Source: Oxalobacteraceae bacterium
Lineage (GTDB): Bacteria > Pseudomonadota > Gammaproteobacteria > Burkholderiales > Burkholderiaceae_D
Length of the DNA stretch: 59,118 nucleotides
NCBI GenBank assembly: GCA_025352145.1
Contig: JANXTY010000005.1
Coordinates: forward strand, 1 to 59,118
Direction: 5' to 3'
Position numbers and translations under genes: made by a program. The notes beneath the pieces were generated by a model that made no database searches, had not been told where the DNA came from, and saw nothing but the letters and a program-made list of their open reading frames with translations. Positions 1-9,600 of the stretch are shown one piece after another (positions within the stretch are counted from its first letter, which is position 1; each line of letters starts with the position of its first letter).

Positions 1-66
1 CTCGGGTGGGAATGGTGCGTTGAGCATCGTGTAACCTCGTATCAAAATCCCACGTGTGTGGGGTGA
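1..66 (+). CDS. possible 3' end of an upstream gene
   Basis: Frame 1 is open from the window edge to a TGA at 64-66 (21 codons, ending ...NPTCVG). It stops about 70 bases before an attC site, where the gene of a preceding integron cassette would be expected to end. The stretch is far too short to identify and could be chance. Confidence 0.2.
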   Translation, partial: LGWEWCVEHRVTSYQNPTCVG

Positions 67-134
67 GGTTGGATTTTAGTTTTTATTTTTTTATAGGGGC
101 AACGTAAAATGGGGTTTCTCCGCGTAGCGGCTTC

Positions 135-221
135 GTCCAACTCTGCAGTCAAGCGGACCACCCAAAGCTGCGCTTTGGGTTCGCTCGCTTTGCTCGCCGT
201 CCGCTTACTTCCACGTTAGGT
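135..221 (+). other. integron-type attC recombination site
   Basis: The site opens with GTCCAAC (135-141), fitting the R'' consensus RYYYAAC, and closes with GTTAGGT (215-221), fitting the R' consensus GTTRRRY. Inside, AAGCGGAC pairs with GTCCGCTT (L''/L' arms) and ACCCAAAG pairs with CTTTGGGT, giving the folded hairpin expected of attC. The arrangement CAAGC...GCTTA followed a few bases later by GTTAGGT resembles attC sites of mobile cassettes such as aadA. The next gene starts 9 bases downstream, the usual cassette spacing. No integron integrase is visible in the window. Confidence 0.8.
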
Positions 222-229
222 CAATCATC

Positions 230-772
230 ATGCGCATGACAATTGTGTTGGTCTTGTTCAGCCTTTTCTCTGTCACCACTTGCGCCGCCTCCCTTGACGA
301 AACGCGTTCCTTTAAGAATGAGAACGTTGGAAAAATCACCCTGGTCACTCCTAACGATTGGAGCCCAATCGAGCGCCACCATATCAACTTCGGAACCACC
401 TTTTACCGCTTGCAACCACCGCAGAAGGGCCTGTTTGATCTTGAAATCCTCGTAAACGACCTTGCGCACATGCGCATGGAGGCGTTGGTCGATAAAGATC
501 TAGAGATTTATATTCAGAGCAACATGAGGCAAGCAGCGCCTCAATCCGTTGAGGGCAAGGTTTCTGCAATTAGGTTCGGTGCGAAACAAGACGGTGTGTA
601 TGCCCGCCTTACCGACAAGGCGCCAAAGCCCGGCGAGTTCGTTTTATTCACTCAGGGCGTCCGGCTTCAAGGAAACAAGGTTGTCTTGTTCACCCTCTAT
701 TCAAACGACAAAGAGGGTGAAATTCTGCGAAAAACGCTGCAGATCGTTGGCAGTGTTCAATTTGAAAAGTGA
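230..772 (+). CDS. secreted hypothetical protein, probable integron cassette gene
   Basis: This 180-residue protein has a Sec signal peptide (hydrophobic residues 3-17, cleavage probably after TTCA around residue 19), so it should be periplasmic. I do not recognise a domain; the mature part is a mixed, soluble-looking sequence with no cysteine pair or obvious catalytic motif. The ATG lies 9 bases after the attC site at 135-221, which is the normal position for a cassette-borne gene, and many such genes encode unknown proteins. A GCCTAAC heptamer at about 808-814 could be the start of its own attC, but I find no matching downstream half, so that site would be broken. Start is the first ATG after the attC; an ATG two codons later is possible. 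Confidence 0.65.
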   Translation: MRMTIVLVLFSLFSVTTCAASLDETRSFKNENVGKITLVTPNDWSPIERHHINFGTTFYRLQPPQKGLFDLEILVNDLAHMRMEALVDKDLEIYIQSNMRQAAPQSVEGKVSAIRFGAKQDGVYARLTDKAPKPGEFVLFTQGVRLQGNKVVLFTLYSNDKEGEILRKTLQIVGSVQFEK

Positions 773-1203
773 GTTAAGGGTCATTGCCGGTGCAGGAGGA
801 TAATCTGCCTAACACTACCTATATGGACTCCACCCCAAATACAAGAAACTGACCGATATTTTTAGCAATGGGGATAAACCTGCAGTCGTATTATCCGGCA
901 TCATAAGCGGGCTCATTGGCGACCCGTGCCGACATGGAATCTGCGTCATCGTTGCGCCAATCGGTACGAACGGCAAGCGTGCAGCTGCCGGAAGAGGTAT
1001 CGGTGTCAAACGATGTGGGAGCGTCCCCGTTTGCCCTGATGGGAGATCAATCTCTACGCCAAGGCGGGTGGGTACAACCTACGGTTAGCCAGTATTCATT
1101 TTGGCAGGCTGTCTGCGGATTATCCTTCGGAGTGGCGTACGGGACATCTCTCTGATTATTCCGAACGGCCGCTTCCACTAAAAAAACAGCCGCTTAAAAC
1201 GCA
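773..1203. other. gene-poor stretch with a possible gene remnant
   Basis: No convincing intact gene is present. GCCTAAC near 808-814 resembles an attC R'' box without a partner. On the plus strand, a frame from about 1054 to a TGA near 1218 reads naturally (EINLYAKAGGYNLRLASIHF, then about 38 more codons), but it has no start codon: a TGA interrupts it just upstream and other frames are broken too. It may be the 3' end of a decayed gene that overlaps the end of the PAP2 gene on the other strand. Confidence 0.3.
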
Positions 1204-1824
1204 TTACAGTTTCTGGTGATATCCCACGAAAACCCCCTGCGGCAGGATCGAGATGACCCACGGCTGTTTCCTGCCATGTTCAACCCAGCCGACCGCAGTT
1301 CCTAATGCAGCGCCAGCTAATACATCTGTCTGCCAATGCTGGCGTGCCTTGACTCTGGCGACCATTTCATAGGCGGGCAGTATCGCCAGTGCCATGACCC
1401 ACGGATGATCTTCTTTGTATTCCAGGATAAACGGCGTTACGGCGGCTGCCGTTAATGTGACGTGACCGCTGGGAAAGCTGTCATCGCCGCTGTTTTTAAA
1501 CCAGTTGTTCGGGTTGTCGCTTGTCTTCGGGCTTTGCCGCCGTACTAATAACTTTACTGTTTGAGCCAGTACTTCGCTTGTGACCAAGGCTTCGCTGCTT
1601 TGCCAAAAATTTTTCCCCAGGCGGCTCTCGCTGCCTTCATATAATGCGCCGGTGATGGCGACTAACCCGAGTGCGAGGGGCACCGCATCTTGCGCCCGAT
1701 AGATGCCGGATCGATCCAGCGGCAGTCGATGATCAATCGCATTTTGCGCGTTTGCTCCGGCCGAGAATAGACAGGCGGCGAACAAGAAGGTGTGGCTTAG
1801 GTGGTTGATATAAATCGTTTTCAT
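1204..1824 (-). CDS. PAP2-family membrane-associated phosphatase
   Basis: A 206-residue member of the PAP2 / type 2 phosphatidic acid phosphatase superfamily, which dephosphorylates lipid phosphates or undecaprenyl pyrophosphate-like substrates at the periplasmic face. All three signature motifs are visible: K91-x-R95-R96...P99, FPSGH (117-121, with catalytic-type His121) and R157...R161-x-H163-x3-D167. A signal-like hydrophobic segment occupies residues 10-25 and ends in ANAQ. I chose the ATG at 1822-1824 because the open frame upstream only encodes a low-complexity LCD repeat from a tandem DNA repeat. The gene is monocistronic here. The substrate cannot be told from sequence. Confidence 0.82.
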   Translation of the reverse strand: MKTIYINHLSHTFLFAACLFSAGANAQNAIDHRLPLDRSGIYRAQDAVPLALGLVAITGALYEGSESRLGKNFWQSSEALVTSEVLAQTVKLLVRRQSPKTSDNPNNWFKNSGDDSFPSGHVTLTAAAVTPFILEYKEDHPWVMALAILPAYEMVARVKARQHWQTDVLAGAALGTAVGWVEHGRKQPWVISILPQGVFVGYHQKL

Positions 1825-1842
1825 ATAATTTTTTAAATGGGT

Positions 1843-1887
1843 GTCACATAAGTCACATAAGTCACATAAGTCGCATAAATCACATAA
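1843..1887. repeat. five tandem copies of a 9-bp unit
   Basis: GTCACATAA is repeated five times (1843, 1852, 1861, then GTCGCATAA at 1870 and ATCACATAA at 1879). It sits 18 bases upstream of the PAP2 start codon, so it lies in that gene's leader or promoter region. Variable copy number by replication slippage is possible. Confidence 0.9.
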
Positions 1888-2365
1888 ACCAGTGAATTCC
1901 ACTACAGGCAAATCAATGCCGGAAAAGCGAGGTAAATCAGAAACGGGGAAGTATGGCATGTCTATGCGGGAGTGTATATTGTGGACGGTTGATGGACGGA
2001 TGTTACGTTGCCGCCAGAAATTGCCAAAGCGCGGCCTAGACGGCATGTGAAGCGTTGATAAGTGATTTTCGGCAGAGTGCGACGGCCTCGTGCGAAGGTA
2101 GTGCAGGTATCCTTTCAACCCGCCGTACACTACGACTTTGTTCTGGAAAAGAAAGTTTATCTTCTCGTACAAAACGCTTTTCCCCATTTACTTCTTAGCT
2201 GTACAGGCTTGATGGGCCGGTTATATTATTGGATACTTGGTGCCACGCGGTTAAATTTCTCCTCCGCATTCCTATTCGCGGGTTTCGGCAAAAAACCGGG
2301 ATCTTTGGCTTTACTCATGTGCTCTGGACGTTGAACAACCGGGGTAGCAGAACCTGGGATTTTTG
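1888..2365. other. intergenic region between PAP2 and halogenase
   Basis: Between the divergent PAP2 and halogenase genes I see no credible gene. Open frames of 70-90 codons occur on both strands but lack ribosome sites and sensible composition. The stretch presumably holds the promoter of the halogenase gene; I cannot place it confidently. Confidence 0.4.
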
Positions 2366-3901
2366 ATGACGAGCAAAGCAATACGCAAGATCGTGATTGT
2401 CGGCGGCGGTACCGCTGGCTGGATGGCCGCAGCGCCGCTGGTACAACACCTCGGCAAGACCAGCCACCTGGCCTGTGAAATCGTGCTGATCGAGTCGCCC
2501 GATATCGGCACTATCGGCGTGGGCGAAGCGACCTTGCCGACCATCCGCTATTACAACGGCGCACTGGGACTGGACGGCACCGACTTCATCAAAAAAACGC
2601 AAGCCACTTTCAAGCTGGGAATTGAATTTAAGGATTGGGGCCACATCGGCAATCGTTTCTTTCATGGCTTCGGTGATTTCGGACCCGCCATCGCCAATCG
2701 CTCACCGTATATGCACTGGCTGCGCCTTAACCAGGCGGGCGATGTGCCTGCGCTGGAGAACTGGTCGACCGCCACTGCGATGGCACGCAATAACCGTTTC
2801 ACCCCGCCGGAAGGCGACACCCCTTCGGCTGCCAACGCGTATTCCTACGGGTTCCATTTCGATGCCGGCCTCTATGCTGCCTACCTGCGCAACTACGCCA
2901 TGCAGCGCGGCGTGGCGCGTATCGAAGCGACGATCGTTGACGTGGAACTGCGTCCTGAAGATGGCTTTATCGCAGCTGTGAAGCTGAACGATGGCCGCCG
3001 TATCGAAGGCGACCTGTTTATCGATTGTTCGGGCTTTCGCGGCCTGCTGATCGAAGGTGCGATGAAAGCGGGATATGACGATTGGAGCGATGTCCTGCTG
3101 TGCAATAGCGCCCTCGCCGTGCCCAGCGCCAAGGTGGAAAAAATGACCCCTTTCACCACCTCAACCGCCAAGCCCAACGGCTGGCAATGGCGCATTCCAC
3201 TGCAACACCGTACCGGGAACGGCCACGTCTACAGCAACCATTTCACTACTGATGAAGAAGCGGCGCGCGTATTGCTCGACGGGCTCGATGCCAAGGCGCT
3301 GGACGATCCGCGTCAGTTGCGCTTCACGACCGGCCGCCGCCGCAAATCGTGGGTGAAAAATTGCGTGGCAATCGGTCTTGCCGCCGGTTTTCTCGAACCG
3401 CTGGAATCGACCAGCATTCAACTCATCACCAGCGCCGTGGGCGGATTGCTGCAGAATTTTCCCGACCGTGATTTCCGCCCCGATCTGGCCGATGAATTCA
3501 ACCGCAAGATCGCCCTCCAGTATGAATCGATTCGCGACTTCATCCTCATGCATTACAAGCTGAACCGGCGGACCGATTCGGACTTCTGGCGCAGTTGCGC
3601 GGCCATGCCGATTCCCGATGCCTTGCAACATCAGATCGAACTGTTCCGCTCGTCGGGGCGGATTGTGGTCTACGATCCCGACAGCTTCACTGAGCCGTCG
3701 CTGATTTCGATTTTGTTTGGTCTGGGCGTCAGGCCGGAAACCTATGACCCCTTCATCGACGGCATCGACATCGAACAATTGCGTACCCATTTTGCCCGTG
3801 TCCGTGCCACGATCATGCAAACGGTATCGGCGATGCCGGACCATACGGACTACATCGCACGTCGTGTCCGTGCCGATCCGGTGCCGGGGATGGCGATTTA
3901 A
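2366..3901 (+). CDS. flavin-dependent (tryptophan-type) halogenase
   Basis: A 511-residue FADH2-dependent halogenase of the PrnA family, which chlorinates or brominates an aromatic substrate through hypohalous acid. The FAD-binding GGGTAGW motif is at residues 13-19. Lys83, in FKLGIEF, aligns by context with the catalytic Lys79 of PrnA. The diagnostic WxWxIP motif is WQWRIP at 273-278, and Glu347 in LEPLESTS corresponds to the catalytic Glu346. So the active site appears complete. The ATG at 2366 was preferred over the TTG one codon earlier; the ribosome site is weak. No flavin reductase, TonB receptor or biosynthetic cluster lies beside it, so the substrate is unknown; in this broad family it could be a free or peptide-bound aromatic. 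Confidence 0.9.
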   Translation: MTSKAIRKIVIVGGGTAGWMAAAPLVQHLGKTSHLACEIVLIESPDIGTIGVGEATLPTIRYYNGALGLDGTDFIKKTQATFKLGIEFKDWGHIGNRFFHGFGDFGPAIANRSPYMHWLRLNQAGDVPALENWSTATAMARNNRFTPPEGDTPSAANAYSYGFHFDAGLYAAYLRNYAMQRGVARIEATIVDVELRPEDGFIAAVKLNDGRRIEGDLFIDCSGFRGLLIEGAMKAGYDDWSDVLLCNSALAVPSAKVEKMTPFTTSTAKPNGWQWRIPLQHRTGNGHVYSNHFTTDEEAARVLLDGLDAKALDDPRQLRFTTGRRRKSWVKNCVAIGLAAGFLEPLESTSIQLITSAVGGLLQNFPDRDFRPDLADEFNRKIALQYESIRDFILMHYKLNRRTDSDFWRSCAAMPIPDALQHQIELFRSSGRIVVYDPDSFTEPSLISILFGLGVRPETYDPFIDGIDIEQLRTHFARVRATIMQTVSAMPDHTDYIARRVRADPVPGMAI

Positions 3902-4178
3902 AATTCACCCGCTTAGCACTACCCTGATTGAGTTATTACGCGCTATTTTTATCGTGATCTAAAAAACCAGCAGGCAAATAATGTGGGGAGGAATCTAAGA
4001 GTGTCCCCTGTATTCCATCGCTATTTGTACGCTACACCAAGGAGTTTTTTACCTGCCTTAATGATCGCTTAAGGTTGCGTTTGCTATGGTTGTGGGCCGT
4101 TTTTGTACTTTTACGATCCTCGTTTATTCCCTTGCGCCTGTTTGCGCCCGATGTGCAACTGGTACTACTTTGCGAGAA

Positions 4179-5543
4179 ATGATGGTAATACGTTTCCCCC
4201 GTTTTGCGGTTTTTTTCATACTATCAGGATGCGCCGTTTATCAGGCGCAAGTACCTCTGTCTCACTCGACTGCGTCCGATACGCTTGCGCATTTGACGAT
4301 GGATGCGCGTGCCATGCCTTTTCCTGTATTGGCAGCCCATCGCTTTGATGCGGCTGATGGACTCGATGCCATTGAAGTGGCGATGCTGGCGGTAGTGAAT
4401 AATCCCGATCTGAAAATCGCACGTGGTGACGCCGCCATTTCGCATGCGCAGGCGTTTGCTGCTGGCTTGCTGCCGGATCCGCAGCTGGCATTGAGCCGCG
4501 ATTTATCCAACACGGGCGGGCTTGGTTCGACGACGGCTTTCAGCCTGGGTTTGAGCTACGACATTAATAGTGTGCTGTTGCATGCCTCTTCCCACGCGGC
4601 AGCAGATGCAGAGGCGCGCAAGACGGATTTGAATTTATTGTGGCAAGAGTGGCAGGTCATCTCGCAAGCACGCTTGCTGTTCATTAAATTGGTTCAGGCG
4701 GGCCGACTCATGTCGGTGTTGAGCGATACCGAAAAATTATTCGCTGATCGTGTGCACCGTACCCACCAAGCGCTTGAGCGCGGCTTGTTGAGCAGCGATG
4801 CGGTGACGCCTAATTTGACCGCGTTGCAGGATGTGCATCGTCAGGTGTTCGAATTAAAAAAGCAGATCAATCAAAATACACACGAGATGAACGCGTTGCT
4901 AGGTCTTGCACCAGACACGACGTTGCATTTGCAAGAAGGTGGGGACTTTGCGCCGCTCGATGAAGCTGCCGCGCAAGCAGCGCTGGGCGATCTGGAGCGC
5001 CGCCGCCCCGATCTGCTTGCGCTCGAAGCGGGCTATCAGGCACAAGATCAGCGTTATCGCGGTGCGCTGCTGGCGCAGTTTCCTGCCTTGAATGTCGGAC
5101 TGACGCGTGCGCGTGATGCTAGCGGCGTGTATTCCAACGGGATCGGCGTGACGCTCTCGCTGCCTTTCTTGAATCGCAATCGTGGCAACATCGCCATTGA
5201 GCAGGCCACGCGCCAGAAATTGTTCGACGAATATCAGCAGCGTTTGCAAACAGGCCGCAATGAGGTTGCCCGACTCCTTGACGAACAGCGGCTCAATATA
5301 CGTCAGCTGGCAGAAACAGACCAGGCAATCGCCGACTTAACTTCTGCGTTGACACGCAGTGATGCCGCTTTTAAAGCCAGCAACATCGACGTGCTCGTGT
5401 ATGCCAATGCGCATGCGGCTTTGCTGGTTAAGCAGACTGAACAAATTAATTTGCAACAAGCAGTGCTGGAGCAACGCGTTGCATTGCAAACGCTATTGGG
5501 CATTGAACTGCCTACACATCATCTGGAGAGCCACAAGCAATGA
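4179..5543 (+). CDS. TolC/CusC-like outer-membrane factor of an RND pump
   Basis: A 454-residue outer-membrane efflux protein that would form the exit duct of the tripartite pump encoded downstream. The N-terminus carries a lipoprotein signal with lipobox ILSGC (Cys at residue 18), as in many CusC/NodT-type factors. The body shows two long alpha-helical OEP repeats with regular heptad-like stretches and a conserved-looking LERRRPDLLALE around the middle. I chose the ATG at 4179 because it puts the lipobox at a normal distance; an in-frame start at 4086 would add 31 residues before the signal. Its stop overlaps the start of the adaptor gene (ATGA), so the three genes form one operon. Confidence 0.88.
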   Translation: MMVIRFPRFAVFFILSGCAVYQAQVPLSHSTASDTLAHLTMDARAMPFPVLAAHRFDAADGLDAIEVAMLAVVNNPDLKIARGDAAISHAQAFAAGLLPDPQLALSRDLSNTGGLGSTTAFSLGLSYDINSVLLHASSHAAADAEARKTDLNLLWQEWQVISQARLLFIKLVQAGRLMSVLSDTEKLFADRVHRTHQALERGLLSSDAVTPNLTALQDVHRQVFELKKQINQNTHEMNALLGLAPDTTLHLQEGGDFAPLDEAAAQAALGDLERRRPDLLALEAGYQAQDQRYRGALLAQFPALNVGLTRARDASGVYSNGIGVTLSLPFLNRNRGNIAIEQATRQKLFDEYQQRLQTGRNEVARLLDEQRLNIRQLAETDQAIADLTSALTRSDAAFKASNIDVLVYANAHAALLVKQTEQINLQQAVLEQRVALQTLLGIELPTHHLESHKQ

Positions 5544-6670
5544 AACGAAACACTCGCATGATCAGCGGCATCGCCTTGGTCGTTTTCGTCGCCTTCGTTC
5601 TTACCGGTATCGGCATCTGGTGGGCCATCGGACACCGCGGGTCACAAACAGAAAATACAGAGAAGGCTGCAAAAGGAGAGGCCGCAGAAAAAGGCGATGC
5701 GGCTGCCGAAGTTGTTGCGAATGCGCTGGTGAAGACCGAATCCGTAAAGCAGCAATCGCTGCCAATGACGATGACGGTGTTCGGCGAGGTGGCAACCGGC
5801 AAGGTGGAAGCGCTTAGCTTTGCGCAGGCCGGCCAGCTAGAAGAGATTGCGGTAGTAGCCGGTCAGCCGGTGCATCGGGGCGATTTGATGGCGAAAATGG
5901 TGAGCGACCCGACGAGTCAAATCGCCTATGCGCAAGCGGTGACCGCAGTCGGATTCGCGCAGCGTGAACTGCGGCGCAATCATGAATTACTGGCGCTTCA
6001 GTTGGCAACGCAATCGCAAGTTGATACGGCGGAAAAGCAGTTGCAAGATGCGCAGGCCAGCCTTGCAGCGCAGACCAAACTCGGCGGGGCACAAGAATCG
6101 GCGCGGCTGCTGGCGCCGTTTGATGCGGTGGTGATGGCCACACCTGTGGGCCAGGGTGAACGGGTGCAAGCTGGTGCCGCCGTTGTGCAACTCGGCCATA
6201 GCGATACCTTACGCGTCCAGCTGGCAGTGGAACCTGCGCAAAGCACGCTGCTCCACGTGGGAATGCCGGTGGCCATTGCTGCGGTTCAAGATAGTAGCCG
6301 CGCCGTGTCCGCATCGATTTCGGCAATCCAGAATGTGGTCGATCCCAAAACGCAGCTGGTCAGTGCGATTGTGGTGCTGCCATCAGGCAAGCATGCCCAA
6401 CTGCTGCCGGGCATGCATGTGCAAGCAGTCATTCAGCTTGGCAAGCGCGTCGCGTGGTCAGTGCCGCGCCAAGCGGTGCTAACGGATGACAAGGGCGCTT
6501 ATTTGTTCCAGGTCGCCGGCGGAAAAGCGCAGCGGGTCGATGTGAATAAACTGGTGGAAACGGGCGCGCTGTTTGGCGTTGAGGGCAAGCTCGATCCACA
6601 GCTGCCTGTCGTAGTTCTGGGTAACTATGAGCTGGAAGAGGGCATGGCTGTACGCGAGGGTGCGCGATGA
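5540..6670 (+). CDS. RND efflux periplasmic adaptor (membrane fusion protein)
   Basis: A 376-residue HlyD/AcrA-type adaptor bridging the inner-membrane permease and the outer-membrane factor. Residues 10-30 form an N-terminal membrane anchor, followed by an Ala/Glu-rich linker, a lipoyl/barrel-sandwich half (FAQAGQLEEIAVVAGQPVHR), a helical hairpin (about 130-185), the second lipoyl half (ARLLAPFDAVVMATPVGQGE) and beta-barrel plus membrane-proximal domains. It overlaps both neighbours by 4 bases (ATGA), indicating translational coupling. No metal-binding cluster is obvious, so substrate class is undetermined. Confidence 0.9.
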   Translation: MKRNTRMISGIALVVFVAFVLTGIGIWWAIGHRGSQTENTEKAAKGEAAEKGDAAAEVVANALVKTESVKQQSLPMTMTVFGEVATGKVEALSFAQAGQLEEIAVVAGQPVHRGDLMAKMVSDPTSQIAYAQAVTAVGFAQRELRRNHELLALQLATQSQVDTAEKQLQDAQASLAAQTKLGGAQESARLLAPFDAVVMATPVGQGERVQAGAAVVQLGHSDTLRVQLAVEPAQSTLLHVGMPVAIAAVQDSSRAVSASISAIQNVVDPKTQLVSAIVVLPSGKHAQLLPGMHVQAVIQLGKRVAWSVPRQAVLTDDKGAYLFQVAGGKAQRVDVNKLVETGALFGVEGKLDPQLPVVVLGNYELEEGMAVREGAR

Positions 6671-9600
6671 GCATGCAGGAAAATCGGACGGCGAATACGC
6701 AAGTAAATACACGCATCGGAAGTTGGACGCAATCGCACCGGCGCTCGATTTTATTCCTGTTGCTGATGCTGGCACTGGCTGGAGTAGTTGCTGCGTTCAG
6801 GCTTCCGGTGTCGTTATTTCCTACGGTCGATTTTCCGCGTGCGGTGGTGTCCATCGATGTGGGAGATCAACCTGCCGAGCAGATGGAAATGCTGGTTACG
6901 CGGCCAGTCGAAGAAGCGGTGCGTCGCGTGCCCGGCGTGCGTAAGGTGCGCTCGACGACTAGCCGGGGTTCGGCGGAGGTGTCCGTCAATTTCGATTGGG
7001 GGCGCGACATGGCGTCTTCCGCATTACAGGTCAACGCCGCGATCGCACAAATTCAGGCACAACTTCCGAACGGCACGGAAGTGTCGACGCGTCTGATGGA
7101 CCCGACCGTTTTCCCCATCCTTGCTTACAGCCTGGTATCGGATACCTTATCGCCGGTGCAAATGCGCGACCTGGCCGAATATCAGTTACGTCCTTTGTTG
7201 TCGAGTGTGGATGGCGTATCGCGGGTACAGATTCAAGGCGGGGCGCTCGAAGAGGTTCGGGTCACGGCCGACCCTGCCAAGCTGAAAGCCTATGACCTGA
7301 CCTTGGACGACGTTTCGCGCATGCTGGCCGCCACCAATATCGTAACCGCAGTGGGCAAGTTGGAGGATCACTATAAATTGTATTTGGTGGTGTCGAACAC
7401 CCGGCCAGAAAATCTGGAACAGGTGCGCCAGACCGTATTGCGTAATCCCGCTAACGCGCTGGTGCGGCTGGCCGATGTTGCTACGGTGGAGCAGTCCACT
7501 GCGCCGGAGTGGACCCGCGTCACTGCGGACGGGCGCGATGCGGTACTGTTTTCGGTGTACCAGCAACCAGGCAGCAACAGTGTACAGATTGCCCGCGACA
7601 TCAAGGCCAAATTGGCCAACTATCGCAGTGCGTTGCCGGCTGGCGTTGCCATCGCCAGCTGGTACGATCAAAGTGAGCTGGTGCTCGAATCGGCGACCAG
7701 CGTGCGGGACGCAGTCTTGATAGGAATTGCTCTGTCGGCTATCGTATTACTGGTATTTCTGCGCAACGTGAAAGTGACAGTGATCGCCATTATCGTGGTG
7801 CCGGCAGTGTTAGCGACGACCGTGGTATTGCTCTACGTGCTGGGCATGAGTTTTAACATGATGACTTTGGGCGGCATGGCAGCGGCGGTCGGCTTGATTA
7901 TCGACGACGCGATTGTCATGATCGAGCATATCATTCGCCGCTTGCAAGGGGGACAGGGGCATATGCATGCACGTGTGATGGCTGCTGCGCTTGAATTTGT
8001 CCAACCGCTGGCCGGTTCCAGCGCATCGACCTTGGTCATTTTTGTACCCCTTGCTTTTTTGAGCGGCGTCACGGGCGCATTTTTCAAGGCCCTGTCGCTG
8101 ACGATGGCAGCAGCCTTGTTTATTTCATTCCTCGTCACATGGCTGGCAGTACCGTTGTTAGCCGATCATTTCCTCAATGCCCGCGATGCCCAATTACATC
8201 CCGACTCCCGCCTGATTGTGTGGCTGCATCGGCATTATCGGCGCATCTTGCAGGCCTTGATTGCGCGCCCGATGTTGCTGCTGCCGGGCGTGGCGCCGCT
8301 GTTGCTAGCCGGTGCGCTTGCCTTTCATTTTGTCGGTTCCGGTTTTATGCCAGCGATGGATGAAGGCGGTTTCGTGCTCGACTATCGTAGTGCACCGGGT
8401 ACCGCTTTATCGGAGACGGACCGGCTGTTGCGTCAGGTTGAACAGATCGTGCGTTCGACGCCGGATGTGGCAAGCTATTCGCGCCGTACCGGCAGCGGAT
8501 TGGGTGGCGGATTGAACGAGGCCAACGAAGGCGACTTTTTTATTCGCCTGAAACCGGGTGAGCGCCGACCGGTGGAAGTGGTGATGGACGACATCCGGGG
8601 CAGGGTTGAACATAATGTGCCGGGGTTAAAAATAGAAATGGCGCAGTTGATGGAAGACCTGATCGGTGACTTGACCGCAGTGCCGCAGCCGGTCGAAATA
8701 AAACTGTTTGCAGACAGCCCGGAAGTGCTTGCCAAGGTAGCGCAGGAAGTCGCCGCCCGCATTGGCAAAATCAACGGCGTGGTGGATGTGAAGAACGGCA
8801 TTAATCCTGCGGGTGATGCGCTCGATATCCACATCGATGCAGTCAAAGCCGCCTTTGAAGGCATGGACCCGGACGCGATCACGAAGAATTTGGAGAGCGT
8901 CATCAGCGGTACCGTGGTCACCCGCATCGCCAGTGGCGTCAAGATGGTGGGCGTGCGCGTGTGGGTGCCCAAGACCGTGCGTGCTACCGATACCGACTTG
9001 CGCAATCTGCTGATTCGTGCGCCGGACGGTCATTTATTTCCATTGCAGCGCGTGGCAACTGTACGCGCTATCACCGGACAGGCCCAGATCGCGCGCGAAA
9101 ATCTCAAGCGCATGGTGGCAGTCACTGCCCGTATCAGCGGACGAGATTTGGGTTCGGTGATTGCCGATGTGAAGCAAGTGATGTCGCAAGAAAAGTTGAT
9201 GCCGGCAGGAAGTTACTATGTACTCGGTGGCCTGTATGAACAGCAGCAAATTGCCTTTCAAGGATTGCTGGCCGTGTTCGCCGCAGCGGTTGCACTGGTA
9301 TTTTTGCTGCTGCTTTTTATGTATGAAAGTTTCCGGATTGCGTTGTCGATTTTGATTGTGGCATTGCTCGCGGTGTCGGCAGTTTTCATCGGGCTGTGGA
9401 TGACGCATACGGAGCTGAATATTTCCGCGATGATGGGTATGACCATGATTATCGGCATGGTCACAGAAGTGGCGATTTTTTATTATTCCGAGCAGCAGGA
9501 TTTAGAGGAAACAACGCCAGGCATAACAGGGTTGATTGAAGCGGGTGTGAATCGTATGCGCCCAATCACGATGACCACTCTGGCAGCGATTTTAACCTTG

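Noticed and set aside
1825-2187. Upstream extension of the PAP2 protein to a start at 2187
   Set aside because: The extra 121 residues include a repeat-encoded LCD tract and lack signal or domain features; the ATG at 1824 gives a signal peptide at once.
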